Source: Ziziphus jujuba (taxonomy: Eukaryota; Streptophyta; Magnoliopsida; Rosales; Rhamnaceae). From it: a DNA stretch of 64,000 nt. Position numbers and translations under genes: made by a program. Shown here one piece after another: positions 22,342 through 32,209 of this stretch; within the stretch, counting starts at the first letter, position 1; each line of letters opens with the position of its first letter. The stretch lies in contig NC_083390.1 in the NCBI RefSeq assembly GCF_031755915.1, positions 12,679,001 to 12,743,000 on the forward strand, given 5' to 3'. The notes beneath the pieces are model-generated. The model made no database searches. It was given only the letters and a program-made list of their open reading frames with translations, and was not told where the DNA came from.

Positions 22342-23085
22342 TGATACGAATATAGGTTGACTCGCACCTAAACCCGTATTACATTAGCCCGGATCTTAAT
22401 TAAGTTCAAGTTCTTATGGAAAAACATTAACCCCTAATCAACCTGTGATTAGAAACCTTGGTATGATGAAGACGCTACAATTGGTTATGGAAGTCCTAAA
22501 ACAAAAAGTCAAAATCAAATAGGAAAACAATTGAGTATCTTTTAAACTAAGCTGTCTTTGACCAATCAATGAGCAATTTTAGCTCCAAATCAGCTCCCAT
22601 ATGCCATGTAGGATACCAAATAGGATTATCATTAAGTCCCACATGTTTCCCTTTATTAGAACAATGAGAAAATGCCAACTCAGCAAAATATAGTAAAGCC
22701 AGTAAAACAGGCCAACTTTTTCCCTTATGCGCACAAGGCCTTTTTAATTGCTTTTGATTCTGCCTTGGCTTGATTCCACAACCTCTTATTGTTATTCATT
22801 GATTCCATGAAGTGTTGGAACCATTTCTTGCTGCCCGGAATCCATATTTGCATTAAAACAGCTTCCCAAGTCTGTAATGGCTTTCACCACATAGATACTC
22901 AAAATAGGCTTTGTATCTTTGGGTATGGCCAAGCTCTTTTGAGAATGGTAACTCCATGAATAAAGACAGTCAGGTTATCCTTAAATATTTTAGCTTGATC
23001 CCTATTAATTGGCCCAGTCTTCCTCTGTAATGGATCAGCACCCCAGTGGATTGTCGGTTGTGCGGATTCGGGCAGATTCTCATCA
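22342..23085 (-). repeat. 5' LTR of element A
   Basis: 744 bp, same family as 13088-14054 but with an internal deletion of roughly 220 bp. Directly followed on the right by a (TA)n run, which may have erased the target duplication. Confidence 0.8.
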
Positions 23086-24464
23086 TATATATATATATAT
23101 AAACATAAAATCAAAAATTATATATATATATATATATCTCATAAAATCCAAATTAGATAATGGATATTTAATAAACACACATGCTAAATGGCATGCCCAA
23201 ATAATTAAATAAAGAAATATATCAATAAATAGATAAATAATAAACGAATAATTAAATAAATTATCTACATAAATAAGTAAGCAAATAGATAAACAAAATA
23301 TTATTCTATCCTTAGTTCGAGATAATCTTTTAATCCCTTTTTTGGAATTTTATAAAATACATATTTAACAACAATTGGTTAAATATATGATTCCTTTAAC
23401 TGTATCTTTTAATAATAACTAATTAAATAAATAAAATATACTTATAAATATATATACACACACAAATTTAATTATACTCACATACTCATATATATATATA
23501 TATATATGTCCACATATATATACAATCTTTTAACAAGCATATACACATTCATATTTATTCATATTTGTTCACATATATAAATATAATCTTTTAAAAAAGT
23601 ATCTATATATATATATATATACTCATATATTCACAATATATATACATCTATGCACATGCCAGAGGTGTACACGCATATACTTATATATATATATATATAT
23701 GTATATACAAAATATATATATATATATATATATATATTTACAAACATATATGCACATATCTATACATAAACATGTCTTCATACAATTTAACACAATTTTC
23801 ACATTAAATACAAAAATTTACTGAAAAATGACAATATTCCAAATACACCACCATAACCTACAAACAAGGTATCAATGGAAAGCTAAATGAATGACGAATG
23901 ATAACCTAACCTCCATTAAGCTCAACATTACCCGTGGTGGCCAAATTTTCAGTCGAAAGCCATTGTTAAACTCACCTTCTTCATTAACCACAAATGAGCT
24001 CGAATTGAGCTAAACAGAGGTTACCATCGGCTTCAAGAAGTCCAAATTAGGGGGAATTGATAGAAAACTTGGCCAGAATCAACTAGAATTCAATGATCAA
24101 ATGATAAGGCTACCACCGACTTCCATGGCCATTTTCTAGCATGTGCTTGACGGACTAGCGAACAGAAAGCACTGTGGGGTCGTTGATTGATGATGGCCGT
24201 GAGAAGTGGGCTAGCTAAAATCATGTCAATTTCCCCATGGAGGTTACTACCATGCATGAAGAGGAAAAAAAGAGAGCCACCTCTATTAGGGATTGAGAAG
24301 AACAAGGGAAAAAAGAAAAGAAAAGAAAATGTGAAAGAAAAAAGAAAAATGGAAAAGGATACATGGTAAAGTCCAATTGTGACACGTGGAATGTGTCAAA
24401 CTTTGACACATGGCACCACTCAAATTGTGATGCTTGGCACCTGATAGATATATTTTTAAACACC
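23086..24464 (-). repeat. Long LTR i of the series, left part, with (AT)n runs
   Basis: Non-coding. Many (AT)n microsatellites lie at 23086-23138, 23485-23508, 23605-23625 and 23680-23740. From about 23310 to 24460 it parallels 57.4-58.4 kb (TTTTATAAAATAC, then the AAAGAAAAG tract, then ACACGTGGAATGTGTCAAAC-type text), so it is part of the same minus-strand LTR family. Element C interrupts it at 24464/30306. The left part probably continues before element A. Confidence 0.5.
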
Positions 24465-24469
24465 CCGCT

Positions 24470-25607
24470 TGATGTGATTTCACCCGTGCCCGTTCAACCG
24501 ACTACGCGCTAGGGTATGGGTCCCATACAAATGAAGATGGGGTCAATCACCAAGGCATAAGTTAAGAGATTTAAGGACAACTTGGCTGGATTTATTCATG
24601 GAGTGATTCAATCTCAAGAGAGCATGACAATACCTAAATATACAAGATCCGTTTTAAGCCTCCAAGTGGTGGAGACCGATACAGACCCGGGTAGCTATTT
24701 TCGTGCAAATTTGGACTTTAGGCAGCAAGGAATGGTTCTAACACTTCATGAACTCAATTAATATCATAAAGAGGACATGAAATCCAGCCAAGGTAGAATC
24801 AAAAGCATCTAAAAAGGAATTGTACGGACAGCCTCTCAATTTGGCCTAAAATGTGCTGTTTTGCCGTTGGCTTTGACTTTTCTTCTTGTTTGACTTATTC
24901 CAATCAAGGGGAAACGTGTGGGAATCATTATTAATCATATGTGGCATCATACATGGCATATGGAAGCTGATTTGGAGCTCAAACAAGCTACAGATTGGTC
25001 AAAAATACCTTAGTAATCAAATTGGTCAACTAGTTTCCTAATTTGATTTTGACTTTTAGTTTTAGGAAATTAGTCTTTTATTTTGATTTTTATTTATTTA
25101 TTTTTTGGAAAAATGATTTTAAGAAAGTTATTATTTTAGTATTTCAATTGTAAATTAATTTATTCCTAATTCAAAATAAAAGAATTAATTAATCCACATT
25201 AGTTTACAAAACTAAGAAAAATTTGGCACTTTCCTTTTCTCTACTTTCTTTTTCTCAACACTTTGTGTCCGGTTTTGAATTAATTTTTTAGGGCTTTTGC
25301 TTTGTAATCTTAGCCTATTTAAAGACTTATTTTCAATGAAAAACAAAGCTTGAATTTTATACAGAAAATTATTTGTCAGATTGAGTTCTCTTTGTTCTTC
25401 TGAACACCTAAAACACCATTAGTGAATGAGTGTTTTAGTTTGACTTATCAAGAGCCCTTCCATCACCTATTGTGGCGTGTTCATTATATACCAAGGTTTA
25501 TAATCATAGGTTGGTTAGAGGTCAAGGTGACCATTAGAACTTGAATATAATTAGATCCCGGCTAATATAATACGGCTTTAGGAGCAGGCCGTCCTAGGTT
25601 CGTATCA
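24470..25607 (+). repeat. 5' LTR of element C
   Basis: 1138 bp, TGATGTGATT...CGTATCA, the most complete LTR of this family in the window together with 53464-54594. Its first ~300 bp are homologous to pol C-terminal coding sequence. A TATTTAAAG promoter-like site lies at about 25314-25322. Confidence 0.88.
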
Positions 25608-25609
25608 AT

Positions 25610-25620
25610 TGGTATCAGAG
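25610..25620 (+). other. Primer-binding site of element C
   Basis: TGGTATCAGAG two bases after the LTR end, complementary to the 3' end of initiator tRNA-Met. Confidence 0.82.
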
Positions 25621-26963
25621 ACAAATTTTGTTCAAGTTTGATCTATCTTTATTTGCTTGATTGACTTGTTTTTATGTTATTCTAAAATTTTAACATTAGT
25701 TTAGGGCTGCTTCTATCATCATACACGTTCTGCATATTAAAAAATAAATAAAAATTCATTCCTAGTCAAATTAGGTTTTCCTTGTTTTACTGTATTTTTT
25801 GTTTCCTAGTTTGTTGATTGTCTTTCATCATTGTTCTTATGAATTTGGATTATTGTTGATTTTTCTTTTCTGTTTTGGTCTTAATTATTTGCATTCATAT
25901 ATTCAAAAAAAAAAACAAAACAAAACAAAACAAAAGAGAGAGTTTTGAAAGCATATTGCATAAAAAACCTAAAATTGGTGCAATTTGTTTTTTTTTTTTT
26001 TTTTTTTGGTTTGTTTGAAGAGTGGTCTCGGGTTTGGTAAATTTGTGGCTTTAGAATTGAAATTTTTGGTGTTGATCCTTGCTACTACAGTTGTTTTATG
26101 ATCTGTGAGTAAAAAAAAAAAAAGAAACAGAACAAATATAAAAAAAAATGCACATTTTTATTCTTGTTGTTGGAGGCCATGGGTTTGGTGAGTTTTTGCT
26201 GTTGGAATTGCAATTTGTTTGCTAATTTTTGTTACTGGAGTTGTTTTTAATATTCAGTAAAAGAAGAAGAAGAAGAAGAAGAAGAAGAATAAGAAGAAAA
26301 AGCCGAATAAAAAAAAATTCGGTTTGTTGAATTGGGTGTCGAAATTTTTTGCTAGAAATTTCTTGGAGCTGCTGTTTTGTTGATTATTTATTCAACATTT
26401 GGAGTCTCTGGAGAATTATTTATATTGTTGGATATTTAAATTTTGGGTGCTTAAATTATTTGGATTAAAATTAGTTAAAAGATTTAATATAAAACTAGAA
26501 TTACAAGAATAATAACCAACACTATTCTTTAATTTTGTTCGAATTGATTCTTGTTCGTGTTTGAAATTCTTTTTCTAAAATTTTATTCTTGAATCCTTAA
26601 TTTCTTACCATCTGGTCCAGTTCTTATTGTTTTTGAAATTTTCTTTGTTAATTTGCCTTATTTTGCCTAGAAAAGTCGAAAATTAGATTTCACCAATTCA
26701 TTCTGTATTGCTTGCTTTTGCTACTGTTTTGTTGATAAGTTAAATTAAAACATACTTGTGATCTAATTTCTGTTTTGTGGGTGTTTTAGTTAGAATTTTG
26801 AGATAATTCATTTAGTGGAAAAAGGCAAGAGTGTGTGAGCCTAAAAGAGGGTAAAAGTCGAAACTAGTGTGAAAACACAAGTGTTGAGACCTTGATTGAA
26901 TGAAACACATGAGGGAGTGATTTTTGGTGAGAATATATTTTATTTTGCATTATTTATACTAAC
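25621..26963 (+). mobile_element. Untranslated leader of element C
   Basis: Non-coding 1.3 kb between primer-binding site and gag. Contains A- and T-rich tracts (25905-25935, 25988-26008, 26110-26125) and an (AAG)n run at 26262-26290. Aligns in order with the leader of element A on the other strand. Confidence 0.7.
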
Positions 26964-28212
26964 ATGGCAGATTCAAGGTTAAGGAGAGGACATCCACCAC
27001 TAAGAATCAATGAAAAAGAATCCGTAGGATTCCATGGTGATTCCCGCGCTACGGGGAATGGTGAGCAAAAGGACATGAGGGCTATCTTAGAACAATTGCA
27101 GCGGATGAATGCTCAATTTGATCACATAAATCAAAGGATGGATAGAATAGAAACATCTCATGGTGGACCGAATTTGAGGCAAGAGTTCCATGAAGGTCAA
27201 GGTCGAGGTAGAGGAGGCCGTGGATGACCTAGAAAGGAGTTTGAAGAGGAATATTTTTGGAGATGATTTTGAGGAAGGAATGGATGAAACACTTGCTGTA
27301 CAAGAGAGGCTAGGCCATGGGAGACATAGGAGACAGGAGGTAGATGATGATCTTGGCAACATCAAGGTAAACATACCACCTTTCATGAGAAAAAGTGACC
27401 CGGAGGCATACTTGGAGTGGGAGGAGAGTATGGAGATGATCTTCGATTGCCACAACTATTAGGAGGCTAAGAAGGTGAAATTGGCAGCAATGGAGTTTGG
27501 ACATTATGCACTCTAATGGCAAACTAATGAGCAAAGCACTCGAAGGAGAGTAGGTGATAAATTGATCACTACATGGCGACAAACGAAAGGAGCCATGAGG
27601 AAGCGATTTGTACCATCACACTATCATATGTTACTGCATCAAAGGCTTCAATCTTTATCTTAAGGAAGTTGGTTCGTGAAGGATTATTTCAAGGAAATGA
27701 AGATGTTTATGATGAGGTTAAGCATGAATGTAGATAGAGAAGCAACCATGGTAAGGTTTCTTGGTGGTTTGAATCGTGAGATAGCCAATCAACTAGAATT
27801 GCAACAATATGTGGAATTGGAGGAGATGTTGCATGTGGCTATTAAATTTAAGCATCAATTCAAGAGGAGGGGTGTAGGCTCATGGTTTGGAGGTGTTTCC
27901 AATAGTGGACGATCAAATCCAAGTGGTTGGAGAAACAATCCTACCTTTGAAAACAAGCCAAAGCTGAAAGTTGGAGAAGAGAGTTCAAATTGGCCAAAAA
28001 AGGAGTCCAAATCCAAATCTATCCAAGCACCAAAGAATGACGTCAAATCTAATCCTAAACCGTCAAGATCTAGAGAAATTATTTGTTTTAAGTGCCAGGG
28101 ACGAGGACACTTCGCTAGCCAATGCCCGAATAGAAAAATCATGGTGTTAAAGGGTAATGATGAGTTAGAATCGGAAAGTGAAGAAAGTGAAACAAGGAGA
28201 GGAAGAACTTGA
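26964..28212 (+). pseudogene. Element C gag, frameshifted
   Basis: Starts MADSRLRRGHPPLRINE. A frameshift near 27200 moves to the frame carrying IPPFMRKSDPEAYLEWEE. In-frame stops follow at 27460-27462, near 27515 and near 27662. From 27676 an open frame gives DREATMVRFLGGLNREIANQ, then the zinc knuckle CFKCQGRGHFASQC (28084-28125, intact CX2CX4HX4C). The length fits the family, but at least one frameshift and three stops prevent a full Gag. Confidence 0.83.
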
Positions 28213-28789
28213 AGATGAAGCTGAGACACTCCATGCATCCAATGCCGAATTAAACTTGATTTCTAGGAGAATACTTGCTGTATACAAGGATGAGGATCAA
28301 GTTCAAAGGGAAAATATCTTCCACATCCAATATGAAATCCAAGGTAAGATTTGTAGTATGATTATTGATAGTGGAAGTTATACAAATATTATTAGTAATA
28401 TTGTGGTTGATAAATTAGGCTTCACAACTATTAAACATCCTGAACTATATAGATTACAATGGCTTAATGATAGTGGTGAGATGAGAATGAATAAACAAGC
28501 CAAGGTAAAATTTAGCATAGATACATATGTGGATGTTATTTTGTGTGATGTTGGGCCTATGCATGTCGGATATATTCTATTAGGTAGACCATGGCAATTT
28601 GATAAAGATGCTACTCATTATGGTCGAGAAAATTGTATTGCTTTTAGATTTAAAGGTAAAAAGGTCAAGCTGGAGCTATTAACTCCCAAGGAATTGTATA
28701 GAGATCAATTACAAATACAACAAAGGAGGGAGGCCGAAAAACTCAAGGAGAAGGCTAGTATGGCACCAACGGCTTCACCAATCATCTAA
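28178..28789 (+). pseudogene. Element C aspartic protease region
   Basis: Open for 203 codons. VQRENIFHIQYEIQGKICS leads to active-site motif MIIDSGSYTN, followed by KLGFTTIKHPELYRLQWLND, VGPMHVGYILLGRPWQFDKD and a Lys/Glu-rich linker that ends in a stop. The catalytic Asp-Ser-Gly is kept and no stop falls inside the domain, unlike the protease of A and B. It lies in a different frame from gag, so it could only be made by frameshifting. Confidence 0.8.
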
Positions 28790-28873
28790 GAAGGTAAGTC
28801 CGAGCTTGCTATTCAAGGTAAGTATTCTAAGACTTAAACTGAGTGGAAAAATCATAAGAAAGCCAAATGTAGG

Positions 28874-29740
28874 GTGAGCAAAATGGAGAAACCTGAGAGC
28901 CATTGTGAGAAACCCGCGAGGGAGGGAAGTTGTGTGGTGGCCGTGAGTGAGAAAGGAAAAGAAAGAAAAGAAAGGAAAAATAAAAATTTTTATTTGAGCT
29001 TTGGGGATGTTTATAAAGCCATCTTGAGTAAGAAACCATTTCTGGTCATGAATTATAAAGATACTTATTTAAAGATGCTGTTGTTGTTTAGAACTTTATC
29101 TGCATTGTTGAAAACTTTACTTTGTGGCAATTTGAAAATTATAAAGAGATTATTTGTTAACTTTAAAAAGTGTAATTTTTGCCATAATGAGTATGTATTT
29201 TTAGATTTTGTTGTGATAGTGTTTGAACCAAGAGATTTGATTTGGTTGCACTTACAAAAGGAAAGGTTTCCAAAACAAAGAAAATCAAAGCTTATGCCAC
29301 GCGTGGAGGGACCTTTTCAAGTTTTGGAGCGGATTAATGAAAATGCTTACAAACTTAACTTACCGGGTGAGTATAATGTTAGTGCTACATTTACTATTGC
29401 TAACTTATCTCCTTTTGCTGTAAGTGATGGTTTTGATTTAAGGACAAATCCTTTTCAAGAGGAGGATAATGATGTGATTCCACTCGTGCCCATTCAACTG
29501 ACTACCCACTGGGGCACAGGTCCTATACAAATGAAGATGGGGCCAATCACTAGGGCACAAGTTAATAGATTTAAGGACAACTTGACTGGCTTTATACATG
29601 GAGTGATTCAATCTCAAGAGAGTATGACAATACCTGAAGATACAAGATCCATTTTAAGCTTCCAAGTGGTGGAGACCGATAAGGACCCGGGTAGCTATTT
29701 TCGTGCAAATTTGACTCCGAACAGCAAGGAATGGTTCTAA
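28874..29740 (+). pseudogene. Element C RT stub fused to integrase tail, reading into the LTR
   Basis: One 288-codon frame. Linker [20 protein letters not shown] is followed, after a deletion, by an RT piece ([19 protein letters not shown], ending FVV) that is joined to the integrase C-terminus ([18 protein letters not shown], then [20 protein letters not shown]). The last ~90 codons ([19 protein letters not shown] onward) lie inside the 3' LTR, whose border is at 29470. Every catalytic domain is missing. It could at most make a non-enzymatic protein. Confidence 0.82.
29457..29469 (+). other. Polypurine tract of element C
   Basis: Purine-rich AAGAGGAGGATAA directly before the TGATGTGATT start of the 3' LTR. 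It would prime plus-strand synthesis and supports the chosen LTR border. Confidence 0.7.
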
Positions 29741-30300
29741 CACTTCATGAACTCAATGAATATCATTAAAAGGACATGTAATCCATCCAAGGTAGAATCA
29801 AAAGCATCTAAAAAGGACTTGTACGGATAGCCTCTCAATTTGACCGAAAATGTGTTGTTTTGCCGCTGACTTTGTCTTTTCTTCTTGTTTAACTTACTCC
29901 AATCAAGGGGAAACGTGTGGGAATAATTATTAATCATATTTGGCATCATACATGGCATATGGAAGCTGATTTGGGGCTCAAACAAGCTGGAGATTGGTCA
30001 AAGATACTTTAGTATTCAAACTAGTTAACTAGTTTTCTAATTTGATTTTAACTTTTCGTTTTAGGAAATTAGTCTTTTATTTTGATTTTTATTTATTTAT
30101 TTGCTGGAAAAATTAGTGAATGAGTGTTTTAGTTTGACTTATCAATAGGTCTTCCATCACCTATTGTGGCGTCTTCATTATATACCAAGGTTTCTAATCA
30201 CAGGTTGGTTAGGGGTTAAGGTAACCATTAGAACTTAAATATAATTAATCTGGGTTAATATAATACGGGTTTAGGAGCAGGTCGTCCTAAGTTCGTATCA
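29470..30300 (+). repeat. 3' LTR of element C
   Basis: 831 bp. Compared with the 5' LTR it lacks about 306 bp; the join lies near 30115 in GGAAAAATTAGTGAATG. Ends CGTATCA, followed by the CCGCT duplication. Confidence 0.85.
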
Positions 30301-30305
30301 CCGCT

Positions 30306-30704
30306 TTTTCACTACTCTATCAAAACTACCAAAAAATCAGTATCAATAAAACAATTATAAATTCTATTGAAGCATATCTTCTTGACCGTAGATTCAAATT
30401 AGGCCCACCAATGGTTTATGGATTCCTATGGACGAGCACAGTTAAAAAGTCAATGTGGGCTCTCCCAATCAGTCCAGACCACAGCTTGTTATGATCATAA
30501 CTTTTTAATCTCAACACCGATTTTAGCATACTAATAGTCTATGAATTCAAATTGATAAGTACTTCACCAGATGTCTTGGTCAAAGCGAAAATCATTTCGC
30601 AATAAAAAGTCAGCCATCGGATCCATTTGGTCAAGCCCGATCAACCTTTGTCAAACTTAGTCAAAAATTCAAATTTGGAGTTTTTTTCAAATCAGGGTGT
30701 TACA
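30306..30704 (-). repeat. Series LTR i, right part
   Basis: Continues the LTR broken at 24464 by element C. It ends GGTGTTACA on the plus strand, i.e. the minus strand starts TGTAACACC. Homologous to 31110-31554 and 52930-53375. Confidence 0.7.
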
Positions 30705-30784
30705 CCACTCACCATTAAATTCAAACCAAGCCTAATAACAATCTCATATCTCCAAAAATTCACATAGAAAAGTTTAACAAACCA
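30705..30784 (-). repeat. 80-bp spacer between series LTRs i and ii
   Basis: CCACTCACCATTAAATTCAA onward. On the minus strand it starts TGG right after the preceding LTR and ends in GGTGAGTGG before the next, as a primer-binding site and a purine tract would. Repeated almost unchanged at 31555-31634, 52525-52603 and 53376-53454. Confidence 0.7.
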
Positions 30785-31554
30785 TGTCAGGACCTTTTCA
30801 GAGTTATCTATCGGAACCTTAGGATAGCCCCAACTAGGGAAAATCTCATTGAAACTTCTATAGAAAATTCAACAGCACCTCCTCTATAAAATTGACTTTC
30901 ACAAATATTCCTTACACAAGAGACTCACTCAAAAAGTACACATTTACCTAAAAAAAAGAAAAGAAAAGGAAAAGAAAATGAAAAAGGAAAAAGAAAAGAA
31001 AAGAAAAATGGAAAGGACATGTGGCCAAGTCCAACTGCAACACATGGTAGGTGTTAGACTATCTATCGAATTGTGACATTTAGCACTTGTCAAATATATT
31101 TTTAACCACTCCCCTTTTTCACTGCTATATAAAAACAACCCTGAAAAACCAGTACCGGTAAAACAATTATAAATTCTACCAAATCATATCTTCTAGGCTG
31201 TATGTCCTAATTAAGCATGCTGCTAGTCTAATAATGTATATCAATAAACACTATCATATGATACATAAGTCAAAACAAAAATCCCCACTCTTTAAAATTC
31301 AACGTGGCCTTGCCTAATCAATCTAAAAGGCATGTTGCTATGACCATAATTTCCTAACCTTAGCTTCGATTTTAGCATATGAATAGTCTACAAACTCAAG
31401 TTAACAAATACTTCACCATGATGCCTTGATCAAAGCTAAATTCCTTTCATAATAAAAAGTCAACCATTGAATCCACTTGGTTAATCCCGATAAATCCTAA
31501 TTAAACTTAGTCAAAAATTAAAATTTGAAGTGTTTCTTGGATCGAGGTGTTACA
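30785..31554 (-). repeat. Series LTR ii (short form)
   Basis: 770 bp. On the plus strand TGTCAGGACC...GGTGTTACA. It carries an AAAGAAAAGG-rich tract near 30950-31010 and a tail matching 52604-53375 throughout. Relative to the long LTRs (D, v) it lacks the central 2-3.5 kb. Confidence 0.72.
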
Positions 31555-31634
31555 ACACTTGCCATTAAATTCAAACCAAGGTCAATAACAATCTCATATC
31601 TCTAACAACTCACATAGAAGAGTTTAGCAAACCA

Positions 31635-32209
31635 TGTTAGGACCCTCCTAGAGTTGTCTATCAAAATCCGATAGCACCTCACCTATAAAATTAACCTTCT
31701 TAGATACTCCTTACATAGAAAACTCACTCCAGAAGTATAGATTGGCCAAAAGGAAAACAAAATAAAGGAAAAGAAAAGAAAAAGAAAAAAGAAAAAAGAA
31801 AAGCGAAAAAGGGAAAGGACATGTGGCGACATATGGCACATGTCAAACATCAACACATGGCACCTGTAAGATATATTTTATACATCCCCTTTTTCACCAT
31901 AAAAGAAAATAGGAGAGGACACATGGGGAATTGCAATTGCGACACATAGACTTGTCAAATTTTGAGACTTGGCACCTTTTAGATATATTTTTAAACACCC
32001 CTTTTTAACTATTATATAAAAACTATCCAGAAAAACAAGTACCAGTAAAACAATTCTAAAATCTATAGAACTATATCTTCTTGACCATAGGTCAAAACTA
32101 AGGGTGCTGCTAGTATACAAATTCATATGATATAAAAAGTCAAAATAAAATTCCCCATAGTTAAAAAGTCAACCTGAGCTTGCCCAATCAGCATGGATTG
32201 CACCTTGTT
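31635..32209 (-). repeat. Series LTR iii, left part
   Basis: Starts TGTTAGGACC. It is interrupted at 32209 by element D and resumes at 52310. An internal duplication of about 105 bp (second copy about 31906-32010) repeats the GGACACATGG...GGCACCT...ATATATTTT block. Confidence 0.68.

Larger units (their letters stand above)
13088..23085 (-). mobile_element. Ty3/gypsy element A (minus), interrupted by element B
   Basis: LTRs at 13088-14054 (3') and 22342-23085 (5'), both minus, ending CGTATCA and starting TGATGAGAAT when read on that strand. A degraded primer-binding site (complement of CTGATACTAA, 22331-22340) adjoins the 5' LTR and a purine tract CAAGGGGAAGTGAA (14055-14068) the 3' LTR. Remaining internal parts are a gag start (21194-21088), the zinc-knuckle end of gag and protease (15428-14990), and a stub joining reverse transcriptase to the integrase C-terminus (14480-14055). 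Element B fills 15429-21087. About 1 kb of gag is missing at the left A/B junction. No clear target duplication. Confidence 0.8.
24470..30300 (+). mobile_element. Ty3/gypsy element C (plus), complete ends, internally deleted
   Basis: 5' LTR 24470-25607, primer-binding site 25610-25620, gag, protease, RT/integrase stub, purine tract and 3' LTR 29470-30300. A perfect 5 bp target duplication CCGCT lies at 24465-24469 and 30301-30305, and the flanks join into a sequence matching other copies of the series LTR. The total of 5.83 kb is short for this family because the catalytic RT, RNase H and integrase core are absent. Same family and same deletion joins as element A. Non-autonomous. Confidence 0.88.

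Noticed and set aside
23086..23760. Organellar DNA insertion or replication origin suggested by the AT-rich runs
   Set aside because: Only (AT)n microsatellites in an LTR remnant; no chloroplast or mitochondrial gene text was seen.
24917..25607. LTR of element C starting at TGTGGGAAT (691 bp)
   Set aside because: A purine tract and TG start are present there, but homology with the 3' copy extends left to 24470, where the CCGCT duplication lies. The longer LTR is the real one.
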